Assembly: GCA_002749535.1 (NCBI GenBank)
Contig: MZZL01000059.1
Location: 1 to 64,000 of the forward strand
DNA length: 64,000 nucleotides
Source of the DNA: Apophysomyces variabilis
Lineage: Eukaryota; Mucoromycota; Mucoromycetes; Mucorales; Mucoraceae
Direction of reading: 5' to 3'
Part shown: positions 1 to 13,128 of the stretch, piece by piece
How positions within the stretch are numbered: position 1 is the stretch's first letter
Layout: the number at the start of each line of letters is the position of its first letter
Notes under the pieces: model-generated
What the model was told of the DNA's origin: nothing
Databases searched by the model: none
Seen by the model: the letters and a program-made list of their open reading frames with translations, nothing else
Position numbers and translations under genes: made by a program

Positions 1-98
1 ACTACGGTCGAACCAGCTTGCAGGAAGCTGGTAGTACTACCGGCAAAATGTTTTTGCGCGCAAAAATTACCCGAAAATACAGTATACTTATAGAGAGA
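1..98. repeat. Dispersed repeat, copy 1
   Basis: The first 98 bases recur at 14796-14893 with about four mismatches and no gaps. The unit holds an inverted repeat at 14-32 (CCAGCTT, five-base loop, AAGCTGG) and a perfect 16-base palindrome, TTTTTGCGCGCAAAAA. The two copies diverge abruptly after the same TAGAGAG. This copy touches the window edge and may extend further left. It is probably the end of a mobile element, but I do not recognise the family. Confidence 0.85.
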
Positions 99-845
99 TA
101 GAGAGATTTTCGTAAACGGCCGGTGTCACTCCCATTTGCTACAGAAAAATGAGCGAGGATATCCTTTTCAACATGAGTTGCACCCTGAGCCAAAGCAAGT
201 GCATATCTGTACCATACGATGACAATATGCCCGAATATTTTGAAACCTCCTACAAATGGAATATACGCTTTTGATATTTCACGGATTACAGCTGGCCTAG
301 CATTCTCGATGACCAAATTAGGTAGACGACGGTCTGTAATAATACCCATTCATCAATACATCAATTACACTTTTCGGGATATAGACTGAACCAATGATGG
401 AAAGAGAACGTTATCAATATACACGTAGCTGATCATAGCCCTTTGAATTCAAGTTCAACGGAATTGAAACGGCGAAAACGCATGCGGCTTCTGCTTGAGT
501 GGTCGAAAGGTGTATTTTTGTTTTCTTTGATATGTAGAAGAATATGCACATAATGATGATTTGGTGCTTGGTTGTTCTTTTGCCTTTTTTTTTTACATCT
601 GGAACGACATGCCTTCCTGAATTTAGTTCCTTACTTTGACCTATCTATTGGATGCTCTCTACAAGCCAGGATTACCACTTTCATCCCCAATGAAAAGGAG
701 CAGGTTCACTTACTCAACAGTTCTTTTCCTTTTCGTATGTCAAATTCGTTCCCACTATTTAACAAGCTGTTGATGAGACCCATCACAATGTTATCACTAG
801 ATAATATCACGCTGTTAGCTACACGTAATGTAAAAGAGATGTATC

Positions 846-1584
846 CTACTTTAATTTCTTGTCTTCTTCTGAGCTCTCTTCTTTCCGCAGATCGATCTTA
901 TCGAAGTCGGAAAGCTGAGGTGCCAAACCAAAGTGCCGCAATTCAAATCCTCCTAAATACTGATTATCGGTTGGATCACGGAATCGAAATGCGTCCCCAT
1001 AGCTGTCGTCCTCGTCATCAGGTTCAAAGTCAGGATCGGTGGTACGAAGTTGACCCACGAGTGATATAGAGCTAGTCCCTTTTTTGTTCATATCTGTTCC
1101 GTTTTTCTTTTTGTATCGTAAGGATCGCGCTGAACTTACTTCTTCCCGGTGATAGTCAAAGTAGCATCGTCATCTTCTGTAATATAGAGATCTAGCTTTT
1201 GATTCTCGGCCTAAGAAAAGAGTGAACGCGTACGTCAGCATCGAAGCATATCACCATGCCCTTTGGTTTTTGTCTTTCACACTTGCCACGTCGCGAATCA
1301 ACGAACATAAAACATATTCGGCGCCATTGACAGCTATTTTTAGGATGGTTCGACTGTGGCCATGGTTAGTCCTTAACGATGCCTATGGTATCATTGTTCA
1401 GAAAGGACGTGCTTTCACGTGCATTCCCTTTCTTACCTGGGTCAAATGCAGGATGCCATCCACTGCCACTTCGAATTTCTCGCCAGGAGACAAAGTTAAA
1501 CCTAGCATATATCGGCCATTATGTTAATATGTCAGGAAACCGATGGGGCTACAGCTTCCATTTACCCCAGAAGCTTCGTGACAT
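846..1584 (-). CDS. Nucleoplasmin-like domain protein (nuclear histone chaperone or FKBP-type N-terminal module)
   Basis: Read in reverse, short exons join into one nucleoplasmin-fold domain: 1584-1566 (start, reading MSRSFWG across the junction), 1501-1437 (LSPGEKFEVAVDGILHLTQ), about 1382-1277 (ASL, then ILKIAVNGAEYVLCSLIRD), about 1211-1152 (KLDLYITEDDDATLTITG) and 1071-846 (SISLVGQ, then an acidic stretch with PDDEDDS). The FWG start, the LHLTQASL strand and the acidic tract after the last strand are the family's hallmarks. Such domains form pentamers that bind histones, and in FKBP-type proteins they precede a prolyl isomerase domain. I see no FKBP domain downstream. A further exon with an acceptor near 803 may extend the gene past the stop at 846 to about 680 or beyond. 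Exon 3's donor is uncertain. Confidence 0.6.
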
Positions 1585-2181
1585 GAGACTTAAAGAGTAC
1601 GTAGTTCATGTCCCGCCGTAGGGCAATAGGATACTCTGGTAAAACATTTAACCGTGCGACTGCAAACTCTCTCTGCATTTGTGTCCTAGCGTAGCATATC
1701 CCGTATTTTACTATAATAGATTATTGTTAATACTTATAATGTTTGTATTAGAGAATGATAATCATCAGATTAGCTACTTTAGATACAACTTTAAACCTAG
1801 CAATATTTTTTTTTGCTTTCAAAAACAACGCAGGCAATACTACGCGAGGATATAGACAGTCATAATTTGCTAGTCAGAAAATAGAACGGAACTAATATGG
1901 AAAGAAAAGGTAATAAAAACAACATATGAAGTCCATTTTGAACCTATAGATTAGAGGGATACCTGCTGGGAAAAAAACTTCAATGGAATAACTTTTTTAC
2001 TGTTAACTAATCAGTGTGAATCACTTACTCTGAAGAATGAATGTCTTTTAAAACTCATATAGCATTGTACGGAGAAATGGGTTTTTAGGCTTAAAAAAGG
2101 CGAGGTTACGGTCCCTCTTCTAATTGATTTTGTGAAAAAGAGTATGTATTTCACGGCGACAAATGAATCTCTTTGTCTTCT
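1585..2181. other. Intergenic
   Basis: About 600 AT-rich bases between the start of the nucleoplasmin-like gene and the 3' end of the glycosyltransferase. The left part must hold the promoter of the former. I see no further gene or repeat. Confidence 0.6.
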
Positions 2182-3979
2182 TTATTCAGCTTTCACTTTT
2201 TGAGGGGACGGCTGTAGCAATTTATATGTGGCCCAAATAGGAAGGAAAATAATCAGTGCCAATGCCACATACAAATCGAGATTATGCACTTTTATAAATG
2301 ACATATTGCGCGAGGCTTCATAACGATGAGGCAGAAGGCCATCTTGATGCATAAAAGCCACTTCTTCCACTAAATCGGCTCCACGAATGGCTCCGTGCTT
2401 TCCATGGATTTGTATCAAAGACTTGTAGCGGTCCACATTGGCTTGAAAATATCCTTGTTCGTCCATTGCAACTTGCCGAACGATCTTGTTCGCATTATAC
2501 TGTGACGTCTTGTAGTTCAAGAAACGCCCAAGCCCGCTACGTTCTATGTTGCGAGCGTTGGCATGTTGGTCAAAGAAAAATGGGAATGCAACGAGTCGTT
2601 TTCCACTTGATAGTGCTTCGTGAAGTGATCCGGCCCCCCCATGCGTCACAAAGAAGGCGACTGAGGGGTGTTGTAGCACAGCATGTTGAGGGGCCCATGG
2701 AACAAAGCGAATGGATGGATGACCCCCTTCAAGCAATTCCGCAATATTGTAAGAGTAATCGGTCGTATGCGACCCGTTGATATAGTTGGGAAATTGTTCC
2801 TTTGCGTGAACAGTAGCCCAAAGGATACCATCAATCACGCGATGTTGTAGATTATCCAATAATGCCGTTAGAATAAGCTGAATATCAGATGTGGTTGCCT
2901 GTGATAGCTGTCCAAAGGCTATGTATGCAACTTTATGATGGCTATCCAAGAATGTCTTCAATTCTTCGGTCAAAGGCTGATATTCGTTCGGCATTATCGG
3001 GCCCACTAGCTCCACGAGAGGACCCATAGATCGTGGCGCTTCTAATCCGAAAACATTGTTCACCAATTTTAGTGAATTCTTCCATGCGTTGCTTGGATGC
3101 AATCCTCGATGGGGCTCGAGTCCCAATGCCCTTTGTTGCTCTTCTAAGTTGTGTGCACTTTTTCCCATTTTCCACCAGAGCAAACGAGACTGAAGAATAA
3201 ACATTTTGTAAAACCGTTGAAAGAAGGACTCGTACTGTGTTGTGGAATCTGACAGAATAAAGGCTTCATTATTGATAAACGATGCGGCGGCGTCTAAGAA
3301 AAGAAGTAAGTGGAATCATATGCAGTGCATTGTCTTTCCTTACCAGGTGTGAGAGCCACTGCAATTGTAATGATGGCCGGTATTTTGGCAGCCTGCGCTG
3401 CTTGAAAGCAAGGTAAATGAAGATGATCGCATAATACTACGTCAATATTCCTCTCATCAATTATCTTGCGGTGTGACCTAAATTCTGTATCGTAATTTTA
3501 GTCTTTCGTTAAGGGTGTTTATCATATAAAATCTCACGGTCTGCGTAATCCGTGCCCAAAATTTCTCTGAATCCAATGTCCAATGCCAATGGGTCTGGAT
3601 GCCCTGATGAGAGACGCTTGGCCTTTTCTGTGTGTTTCGCGACGAGCGATGGTCCTGCTAGGATAGTCTCCACACGTGGATAGGCTTTGCCAAACTTAAT
3701 ATGATCCTCCTATCGATAAAAATAAGCTCAAACTGACAAACGTATCACTCTCCTTGTTTCTTTAGCTAGACTTGCCGTAGGGAAGAAAATAACATGATGG
3801 CCACGCTGGGCAAGTTCATCCATAATATTCAGAACCCAATTGACATGAGAGGAACCTCCAAAGGCTACCGAGAACAAAATCGTCTTGGGTGTTCTGAAAT
3901 CGTCATAAGATGTTGATACTGCAAAGGATATATTGACCCATGCTGCTATAAGAAGGTAACCAATCTTATTCCATATCAT
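2182..3979 (-). CDS. UDP-glycosyltransferase, ER membrane type (GT1 family)
   Basis: Four exons (about 3979-3745, 3709-3531, 3487-3345 and 3299-2182) give a protein of roughly 520 residues, the usual length for a membrane-bound UGT. The N-terminus has a hydrophobic signal sequence (IGYLLIAAWVNISFA), then a GT-B N-domain with GGSSHVNWVLNIMDELAQRG. The C-domain carries the UGT signature WAPQHAVLQHPSVAFFVTHG, then GGAGSLHEALSSGK and the sugar-contacting FFFDQHANA. A single transmembrane helix near the end (VALALIIFLPIWATY) is followed by a lysine-containing tail ending KVKAE, which fits a KxKxx ER-retrieval signal. It probably transfers a sugar from a UDP-sugar to a lipid or small hydrophobic acceptor such as a sterol or sphingolipid. 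The acceptor cannot be read from sequence. Junctions are phased and use GT-AG. Confidence 0.88.
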
Positions 3980-4591
3980 TCTGCAAAAGAGAAAGAGAAC
4001 AGTAGCCTACAAACAACGGATTTATGAGTTTTTTGTTTCATCCTTTTGCGGTTTAGATTTCAAAATCATTTATCGAAACCGAACCTTGAGCGGTTAAGAT
4101 ATGAATATGCCGAAACAAAATGGGCCGAGCCTTTATCCGTTCGTTTCTCTGTCCAGAAAAAGCCTTTGAGTACTTCTATTTGGGTATTCCACTCGAACAA
4201 AGGCGATTTGACTTGACCAGCACATCGGAAAATGGGACAACTATGTAGTATCAGACGTCTATCCTGTCGGGAAGGTTTTAAGATTGAATCAAATCGAGCA
4301 ACTATAAGATCTGCTGTTTATTGGATGTAAGTTTCGTATACCTGAATGGCTTTAATGTAATACATATAGGTGAGACAAAAAGGTAGCTTCGGTGTTTATG
4401 TCATAGATGGAGTATGAAACCAAGACCTGTCTCTGAAGCGATCTAGAAAGAGGCACTTATTAGAGTAGCATGCGTTATTACGCAAATGCATACTTTGAGT
4501 CTTTAATTGACGCAAAACGCTATTCAGTCATACTCGATTTTCACCTTTCTGTCAGCGTAAAATACTTTGAAACAAATGCAAACTACCCTGC

Positions 4592-4625
<34 letters not shown>

Positions 4626-5175
4626 GAAGCTCATTTCCCAACTTATTTATTCTATCCTAGCACAATGCGAAGCAGGTTTCTCCCTGCTACTCTTCGAGAA
4701 CGTTGGCCATCTGAAGTTATCTGGTTCATCATAGGACTGTTTACTGGTAGTATTTATGAAATGGCTGCTTGCGTTCCCAGAGTAAGTTTACGCGTTTTCT
4801 CCCAAGTGATAATGGTTTCTTTCTCGCCTTTAAAGGTGCTGTACATTTTTCAAGGGCCGTACTGTCTTTGTTGCTCGCTTTTCTAAGTCTCAATGCCATA
4901 GTTCCATTTCACGGACGTTTGCACTTCAAAAACGCGAACTTTATTGTGCCCTCAACGTAGGGCCACAGGATTTTGGAACATTGTAAGAGAGTTAAGGCTT
5001 CAATCTATAGCCGGGTGATCTGACAGATGGGGAGGACAAAACGGATGGGAAACGATGGCTTCATTTTCTGGCGCGGGAATGAATACTGTGTTTGGTTTCA
5101 CACGAATCTTACTTTGCCCCAACCGATTTGGCATCATTGGTCTTTTTGTTTGTTTCTATATTACCCACCTGCACT
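3980..5175. other. Intergenic with a 30-base poly(A) run
   Basis: Shared 5' flank of two divergent genes, the glycosyltransferase and the D-lactate dehydrogenase. It contains an uninterrupted run of 30 A at 4593-4622. No other gene is supported: reading frames across it are short and unlike any family I know. Confidence 0.6.
4593..4622 (+). repeat. Poly(A) homopolymer, 30 bases
   Basis: Thirty consecutive A, followed by TCCGAAGC. No target-site duplication or retroposon body is obvious next to it, so it is more likely a slippage-prone homopolymer or nucleosome-excluding tract than a retroposed tail. Its length is prone to sequencing error. Confidence 0.9.
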
Positions 5176-7133
5176 ATGTGGCGACTCGGACGTATCATTA
5201 AAGTGAAACCGTTGGTCCATATTGCCCAACATGCTTACGCTACAAAGGCGTCTCCATCACCTAGTAGGGCATTCACACTTCTTACAATAACTACGACAGT
5301 TGCGATTGCTGGTAGCGGTGGGTATTGGTACGCTAGCAAGTCATCCCCAGTCAGCTCTTCATCGCGTCCACCAGTTTCCCGATCAGTGCCCAGTAAAGAG
5401 ACGATCCAACGCGCATTTCACGAATTGCAAAAAGTGCTTCCACCCGAACACGTCACAGTCGATGAGGATATCTTGCAAGCCCGAGGCTATTCAGACAATA
5501 GCTACCATAATGAAGGAGCCCCTAATATCGTTGTCTATCCACGGTCCACAGAAGAAGTGGCTGCCATTGTACAAGTGGCGAATGCTTTGAGGTTAAGTTT
5601 CTGATGCATGTTGTTCTGCATGTCTCGACTTATGCTGCTTTAGCATGCCAGTCATTGCATTTTCTGGAGGCACTTCACTGGAAGGCCATTTTGCTGCACC
5701 GCAAGGAGGTATCTGCCTGTCATTTACTGAGCATATGAACAATATTGTGGCTTTCCACCCTGAAGATATGGATATTGTCGTGCAACCTGGTGTCAATTGG
5801 GAGCATCTTAATGCCATGCTTAAAGATCGGAAACTCTTTTTCCCGTTAGATCCCGGCCCTGGGTTAGAAAACCGAAAGCAAAAAGCGATCTAACCTTGTC
5901 GAGTGTAGTGCATGCATTGGCGGTATGGTGGGTACTGGCTGCTCAGGCACCAATGCAGTACGTTATGGCACAATGAAAGATTGGGTTATTAATTTAACCG
6001 TCGTTCTCCCAAATGGCGAAATTGTGAAAACGCGTCAAAGACCGAGGTAGGAGAAAAAGAAAGCATGGAGCTGGATTATCCCGATACAACCTATCCATGA
6101 GCTATTAATGCAAACGTTTTTACTTTGTCTCTAGGAAATCGTCCGCTGGATACGATCTAACACGTCTCTATGTCGGATCTGAAGGTACTTTGGGAATTGT
6201 TACCGAAGCGACCTTGAAATTAGCCGTCATGCCTGAAGAAGAGACAGGTGAGGTAACTAAATCTTCCTAAGTTCAATTGTGTAACTTTCACGGAAAAGTG
6301 GCCGTATGTAATTTCCCGACAATTCGCCATGCTGCTGCTGTTGTGCCTGAATTAATCCGTGCTGGTGTCCAGATTGGAGCAGTTGAGTTATTGGACGACC
6401 TAATGATGAAAGCTGTCTGTATGGCCAATCCTAAGCTGGGTTACGAGTCCAAGCCCACCTTATTTTTCAAGTTCGCGGGATCCAAACCCCAGATAGAACA
6501 CGAGATTAAAGTTGTTTCCGCAATAACCAAGGCTCATGAAGGCGGTCAATTCAAATATGCAAAAGATGGAAAAGAAAAGGAAGAACTTTGGGAAGGCAGA
6601 AAGGTAAATGGTGTCTTTTAGGAAGGGGAAAGAAAAAAGAAACAGGGATTATAGCTTGGCATAGATTGCTTTATGGAGTTCGACGTTACTGAAGGAAAAC
6701 GCCTCGATCTGGACAACGGATGTAGTTGTACCAGTATCTCGTTTGCCTGATATTATCGACGAAACAAAGCTAGCACTTAAGTCTTCTTCTTTGCCATGCC
6801 CTATCGTTGGCCATGTCGGTGATGGTAACCAAAAAGTGACAGTGTAAAACAAGAATACTTAGTTACGCTATAGGAAATTTCCACGTATTCATTTTGTTCG
6901 ACAAGTCTAAACCTGCAGAATACGAGGAAGCAAAGCGGCTCAATAAGGATTTGGTTGCGCGCGCTATTAAAATGGAAGGATCTATCTCGGGTGAGCATGG
7001 CGTAGGTTATGGCAAGAAGGATTACATGAGGGCAGAGTTAGGTGATGGAGCAGTGGATTTAATGAAAACAATCAAGAACGCCATCGATCCGAACAATATT
7101 ATGAATCCTGGCAAAGTGCTACCCGATCAATAG
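5176..7133 (+). CDS. DLD1: D-lactate dehydrogenase (cytochrome), mitochondrial FAD enzyme
   Basis: This FAD-linked enzyme oxidises D-lactate to pyruvate and passes electrons to cytochrome c. The start at 5176 ([11 protein letters not shown]) gives a basic mitochondrial presequence followed by one membrane segment ([17 protein letters not shown]), typical of an inner-membrane-anchored protein. About seven exons then supply the FAD-binding PCMH domain: [60 protein letters not shown] and [19 protein letters not shown]. The C-terminal FAD-oxidase domain has [15 protein letters not shown] and [11 protein letters not shown], and ends [16 protein letters not shown]. Introns are GT-AG; the one at about 6829-6872 splits GDG|NFHVF. 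An in-frame ATG at 5092 would add a non-presequence-like extension, so I prefer 5176. Confidence 0.93.
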
Positions 7134-8293
7134 GCCTCAGACTAGCCGGCTGAGCAAATCAATAGATTTAGCATCGTCGATAAATAGAATGCTGGAAAGG
7201 TGCGTCATGTTATGGTGCGTTGAGTCTCATAGCATTATCTTTTTCTACAAATCATTTGAATTCCCAAAAAGTTTTGTTTGATTAATGCAAAGGAATAAGC
7301 AACTTCAACTGTCAAAGGCAAAACCTTTCTGAAATTTTGTTCATACGATTCTCTAACAAAAGGGTTTCTTCAGGGTTTTGAAACTGTCGGGTCTTCGGGG
7401 AGATTTAACGGGCCAATGTAAGATTGATAAAAACTCAATAGCCGAAAAACCTCACACGAAGAAGCGGGAAACAGTTATTGAGAAGATCAAGTATGTAAAG
7501 GTATTAGAAAGATTGTGGAAGAAAGCGGCCTTTGCTCGCAAGAAGATCCATGTAGATTGCTTGCACCATACATCTGAGCTTGCTAGATCTTTTTTTAGAA
7601 TATGTTTAACCATCGTTGTGAAGTTCCTGATGTTTGATTCGCTTTTCTTGTCATCTTCATCCGCCTATTCATCTTTCTTTGTTTTCTACTCATTGTTCTT
7701 TCTGCATATCGTCTCATACAAAGACTGTATGTTTGCTTCAATGTCCGGGACCATCCGGTCGCGACATCATGATCAGCAGCCTTTCAAGCTTGCTGAATTT
7801 GGTACGAGGTAATCAGCACTGGATCTTGCTGGACTCCTGAAGCTCTTTGTTCCAAGCATCCCCTGCCTGTTGAAAAATGACAGGATCTGTTTTTGGCCTT
7901 TTCGGCTTGTAAGATGGACCTTTTCACACCATCAATGGGTGAATGTTCAAAGTTTCTGATTCTGCTTTTTTTCTTTCACGGCTTGATGTGATCGGCGACT
8001 ATCTTTGAGAGCCTTTTTTTTGTACCCTGCACGATTGAACACATCATGGATTAAAATATTTCCAGGTGAGCAAATGTGGGTATGCAGAAGCCGACAATAT
8101 AAACTCTCGACCTGCAACCATTTTGTAAGCTGTCCTACTAGAGCATGCCTTTTGGGAGCGGTTCAAACACTTGCATTGTGCGAAAATCCAGTCATTTTTT
8201 TTAACATAAAGAGGAATCTACAGTATAAAGAATAATACGAAAGACTAAAACATGGATGATATTATTGTGCATCGTCGCCCATTGCCAATCGAA
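7134..8293. other. Intergenic between two convergent 3' ends
   Basis: About 1.16 kb between the ends of DLD1 and VTC4. It is pyrimidine-rich around 7610-7720. Two frames of 68 and 144 codons here have low-complexity composition and no recognisable domain, so I do not call a gene. Confidence 0.5.
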
Positions 8294-10521
8294 CTAAGGC
8301 AAAAAACAGTCAGTATTTATGACACCATCCATTATTTTCTGCTTCTTACGGTAAAAGTTGATTGACACAGCAATCACTAAGAAACCTGTGAGCACAGCAG
8401 GCGCGTACTTGTCAGAGTATTCTCCGGGATCACGTTTCTCGAGACGACTTGTTCTACTATGGAAATGATATAAAGCATACAGCATCACACCTACTGACAG
8501 GAAAGTGAATACGGCAGCGGATATTTGACCAACTTTATCAGAGAAATTCAGTAAGCCTAAGGCCAAAGCGCCCAAAAGGACAGTGAAGTGTAGCCAATGA
8601 AGGAATGTGCGCTCATTGGCAAAGTATGTTTTTACAGGTGGAGCTTTCTGAGGTACAGTGGCTCGTGCACGCGTCGCCGATTTGCGTAGAAAAGTGGTCT
8701 TTGACTTTTTAAACAGGGATCTCAGACCCGCAGGGGAAAGGTCCTTCTGACTCTTAGTATGGACTAGTGGCGTACTCTCAATGGTCTCGGCCATACGGAT
8801 CTGAACGTGGTCATCCGTTGTCAGTTTGCTGTCGCGATCAGACCCCGAGGGATGTTCATCTTCAATAGCAGGTCGAGAAAGACCAAAGGACTTGACAGGT
8901 GGCTTACGGATATCAATATCCATTTGTGGCAACCAAAAAGGTAGAACATTGATCTTGTCTTCTAACAGGGTAGCGCAACCATGAATGAACTTGGAAAACT
9001 TTGGAACAGACTCGACGAGATGGGAATTCACCAACTCAACAACCCACTGTGGAGGTTCCTGACCAACATGGGTTTGTAACTTGACTTCGAGCACAGCATA
9101 CGGGAATCGACAAACATCATTCTCAGGAAGTTGTTTGAAAGGCCAATCCACGCCAATATCCATTCGTCGCCAGTTGTCTCCAGAACGCGTACGATCCATA
9201 TTATCTTCTCGGACTAATGTAAGCTCTGTGTCAAGACTGATACGGACACGAGCATCGCCTGGTAGTTGGAAAGCAGTACGATTATAAAAAGTACGCATCA
9301 TTGGATGTAACCGTTTCGTGAGGACACGGTATTGTACTTCTTGCGCTAATTGCTCCAACTCTTGCATTTCCTTTTCGGACTTCTTCCCTCTTGTCTTAGC
9401 AAATAGTTCTTCGGTGGTGTATTGACCAGCTAAAAACGCGTTCAAATATTTCTCTTTAATAGGGAATCGGGCCTTTACTGATTTTTCGCCCGTCCAGTCT
9501 TCTCGATGTGTTTTGCGCTCCACAAAAATTGTATTGGAATCCATCCCACCATACCAACGCATACGTATAGCTTCTGCACCTTCGGTTTTGTCCAAGCGGC
9601 CCATATATAGTTCAAAATCGTCATTGTCAAAGTAGATACTCGTAATAGCAGAGTCCTGGGGTTCAAACTCTTTGTTAGGATTAAACACAAGCACAGGCAA
9701 ATGCTTCAAAATAATGAGCTTCAACTCCGTGATATTATCGGGATGAACCCTGCAAGCAACCAACGAGACCAATGGTAAGAATGTGAAATGAGGGCCCGTG
9801 CATCGAATTGCTTACCAGTATTTGGTTGTGTTACGCACAAAGGCAGCTTGTTTGCCTCCTGCAGCAGTATCACCTCCGCGCTCCTTGCCTCTTGTTCTCA
9901 CACGGTCATATAATGCAGATATACGGACGATCAGAGCATCGTAGTTCTCTTGGTAAAAAGGCTTCGCGTTCAGACGAACACCAAACATCGGCTTCAGCGG
10001 CCATCCTGTCATTTTCTGTAGCGGACACCCAATCAGAGGCACGTGTGATGAACGATTGGTTCACACACTTACATCGTGTTTTTTGATGATCTTCAAGAAG
10101 CCAGTGTAATTCAATCTCGTAAATTTGGCCAGATCATGAACATCGGCGATAATATGGCCCAGTTCCATTTCGGACGCTGTAAACTCATCCTCCTCAGGGT
10201 TATCTTTTTGACAAAGATTGTCGACCTCGCGGGATTCAGATTCAATGCGTCTATTGATTTCGTCTAGTTTGACGCGCTGAAAACTGTATACCTTGTCAAG
10301 CTCTTTTTCCAGAAGCTCGACAAACTGACTCTCGTTTTCTTCGGTCCACGGACGAACCTCGCTCTTTTTCTTTAAAAACCATTTCAGGTCGTCATATGCT
10401 ATGGTTCAAGTAATGCTTCAGTTCTTTTTGTTCAGTCCACCATAGATTAGAGCAATTTACCAACATAGTTAGCTGTCCATTCGGGATTAAGCGAAGTTTT
10501 CAGAGTATGACCGAACTTCAT
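8294..10521 (-). CDS. VTC4: Vacuolar transporter chaperone 4, polyphosphate polymerase
   Basis: VTC4 makes inorganic polyphosphate from ATP and moves it into the vacuole; its SPX domain senses inositol pyrophosphates. The start at 10521 reads [20 protein letters not shown], the canonical SPX opening, and the SPX domain runs to about residue 150 over several short exons. The large last exon (from about 9750) holds the tunnel-fold catalytic domain: [20 protein letters not shown], then [19 protein letters not shown], with the basic residues that bind polyphosphate, and later AVLEVKLQ. Three membrane helices close the protein (about 8330-8610). The [19 protein letters not shown] wording is that of the catalytic Vtc4 branch rather than Vtc2/3. 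Confidence 0.92.
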
Positions 10522-13128
10522 GGGTAGGCGAAACAACAGACAAGAAATGTCGGAGTGGAGCTAGATTTTTTTTTTGGTCAGTTCTTTTCACGTTGCACAC
10601 AGTTGCCGTCACTGATGGATCACCGCTGAGACGTTCGGCACATGGAACGTGCACCCTTAGCTGTCACATTCCATCTACATAGCCCGTATGGGAAAAAGAA
10701 TAATAACTCAACGTATTTACAACTACTAAAGTATCGATATGCAGTTTCCTTTAAACTATCATGTTTTTGCTACCGTAGATCTTATTGTTTCCTAGAAACG
10801 GTAGATAAAATCAATGTCATAGAAGGAAATGAGACATTCCTAAGTAGGTCTGTCTATGACTAAACCCACTAGAAGGGGATGGTCAGAATGAGGTAGTATG
10901 TACGATCATCAACAGTTACGCTTTAAACTTTCTAACTTAGTCCAGTTTTCTAATACAATTTAGGATGATGTTTTCATATAATCAAACCAGTAGACACAAG
11001 ATACAATGCGAAGATCTTTGATTGGTAAGCAAAAACAACTTCTTTTTGATATTAAGCCGTGGATTTGGAAATTAAACAAGACCATCTATTGTATAGGAGA
11101 TTTGCGGACCATCTATGCCTCAGCTGTTTGCCGTATCTCAGCTCTACCGAGGGAGCTGATCCAAATTACATATGACAGTGCTTATTGCACAGAGTCTCGT
11201 GCTTATAATGTACGCAAATGCAAGTATCAATCCGGTTGTTAGAGTATAAAAGGCATATGAGGATTCTTGTAACAGTTTCTGAGTTTAACTACTGGTTATA
11301 TCATGGCAGCTCTGTTCTATGCTCAGCATCCTAGGAGTCATGGAACATTTCTTTCGCTGTAAGAGGTAATAAGTTTTTGGTTTTAGTTGATCAATTCTAC
11401 GAGGCAGCATATGTGCTCAATGAGCCATTTTGACGAAGTCAACACCAAATGGGGTCATATCAAGCTCATGAAACTGAAAGATGAATAGATGTTTTAATTT
11501 TCTACATCTGCCTCAAAAAGTTTACCATAAAGGATAATAGATTCATTGCTAAATGAGAATGCATGGTTTTTAGTATCATTGAGAATCAATACGATCATTA
11601 CAATACTGATCTATACAATCTTCAACCATTCCTCTTCTGTACAGCTTATTCGGATCATACTGTTTATTGAATAATTTTTTACGCTACTCTAAATAAATCT
11701 TGCGTCCATACAAGGATTAAGTTTGTGCTAAAAGGATATAAATATGCGTCATTAGTAAATTGATTATGCGGGACATATATTTTGCTTACCTCAACTTGGT
11801 CCTCCAGTGGACACAAATTCATTCGAGCAGCGTAAAAAATACGTTCATGGTTAGTAAATGGAAGGATAGCTTGACATCTGTTTTATTTACCCCCGAAGGG
11901 TATTCCCGTGGGGACGGGGACCTACGCCACACCTTGGCCAGGTGGATCGTGGTGCAAAAAAAGTTATGATGGCGTAGAATTGACCATGTTAGACGTAGCA
12001 CTGCAGAGAACTTGAGGTGATACAGCGTATGGCGGGCCTTATAGCGAGGCACAACAAAGAATAAATTTAGTTCTGTAAGTATACACATTAAAAAGTACTT
12101 ACTTCTACAAAAGTAGGGAGCAGTGAAAAGCCAGTGACGGTTCGGAACAGAGACCGTGCAGGCTAAATAGATAAACAATAAATATAAGTACGTTGATATA
12201 TGGTATAGTAGCGTGTTTTTTACCGAAAGAAGATAAAAAAAACATAAAAGTGAGAAACAGAAGGACTATGTCGATAGAAAGCCAAAGACTACGAAGAGGA
12301 TAGATCAGAGAGAGTAGGGAAAAGAAAATTTCAGATGCGATGTTTGAAAGAGAGAGTAACTGAAAAAATATAGGTTTTCCTTTAAAATACTGCTTTCGTT
12401 GGATCTAGCTATATCATAATAGGAAACAATTAACGGGATTAGACTATAGTTTGTAACAAAGACTTTCATGCATCTGAGAATGAGCTAAAAACTAGAAGCA
12501 AGCCAGAATATCAGAAGAGAGGAAACTAAGAGGACAGTTACTGAACTAACAACAACCTGAACTCTGTTTTTTGAGATAGGACCTTACCAGAAGATATGGA
12601 TTTCTTCAGGATTAGAGCAATAATTTGTCGTCAAGCATTTCGGATCTAAAGTAAGGCGTGAAGCCCCCTTGTTTGTTTATCAATAACAAGTCTGGTATAT
12701 AATAAGGAAAACAAAGAACAGAAATGCATTAAAAAATTGTACACCCCATATAACCTTCAGACTTCTCTAAAAGCTTTATACAAGAGATTAATGCAAAGGG
12801 GATCTAATAGATAATAAAAAATTTTCTGAAATAAGGTTGAAATTTTGGACGGGATTATTGCTTCATGTTAAGCATAACTCTTACACAAACGATATTGAGA
12901 AGGAATGGATTCTATCAAGGGACAAAAATATTAGTTTTCTTTGTCATAGGCGTAGAAGATCAATGGTTACCAAAGGTATAATATATGCATATTATCAATA
13001 TCACGAGCGTTGATGGAATATTTTGATAACATGTGTTCCGTCAAAAATAAAGTGTTTCCATTAACAGTGACTTTCGTTATCTTAGAATACCGACTAACTG
13101 CACCTTTTTTCTAAATCAGAGCACTGTT
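10522..13128. other. Gene-poor AT-rich stretch
   Basis: About 2.6 kb with no supported gene. It starts with the VTC4 promoter. A GC-richer island at about 11885-11960 stands out from its surroundings, but the frames through it match nothing I know. From about 12180 to 13100 the DNA is very AT-rich with purine-biased runs. The following transposase remnant suggests that old mobile-element debris makes up part of it. Confidence 0.5.

Noticed and set aside
2..349. 115-codon minus-strand frame at the left edge
   Set aside because: Its last third is the dispersed repeat in translation, shared with the other copy; the rest resembles no family, and the window edge cuts it.
572..1069. 165-codon frame on the plus strand
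   Set aside because: It lies opposite the nucleoplasmin-like exons and shows no domain; composition is that of an antisense shadow.
4470..4886. 138-codon plus-strand frame
   Set aside because: Runs through the poly(A) tract and gives a lysine run; no domain or splice context.
7378..7812. 144-codon plus-strand frame
   Set aside because: Pyrimidine-rich low-complexity translation (Ser/Phe runs) in a gap between two 3' ends; no family resemblance.
11819..12178. 119-codon minus-strand frame
   Set aside because: No recognisable domain; frames on both strands are similar in length, as expected by chance in the GC-richer island.
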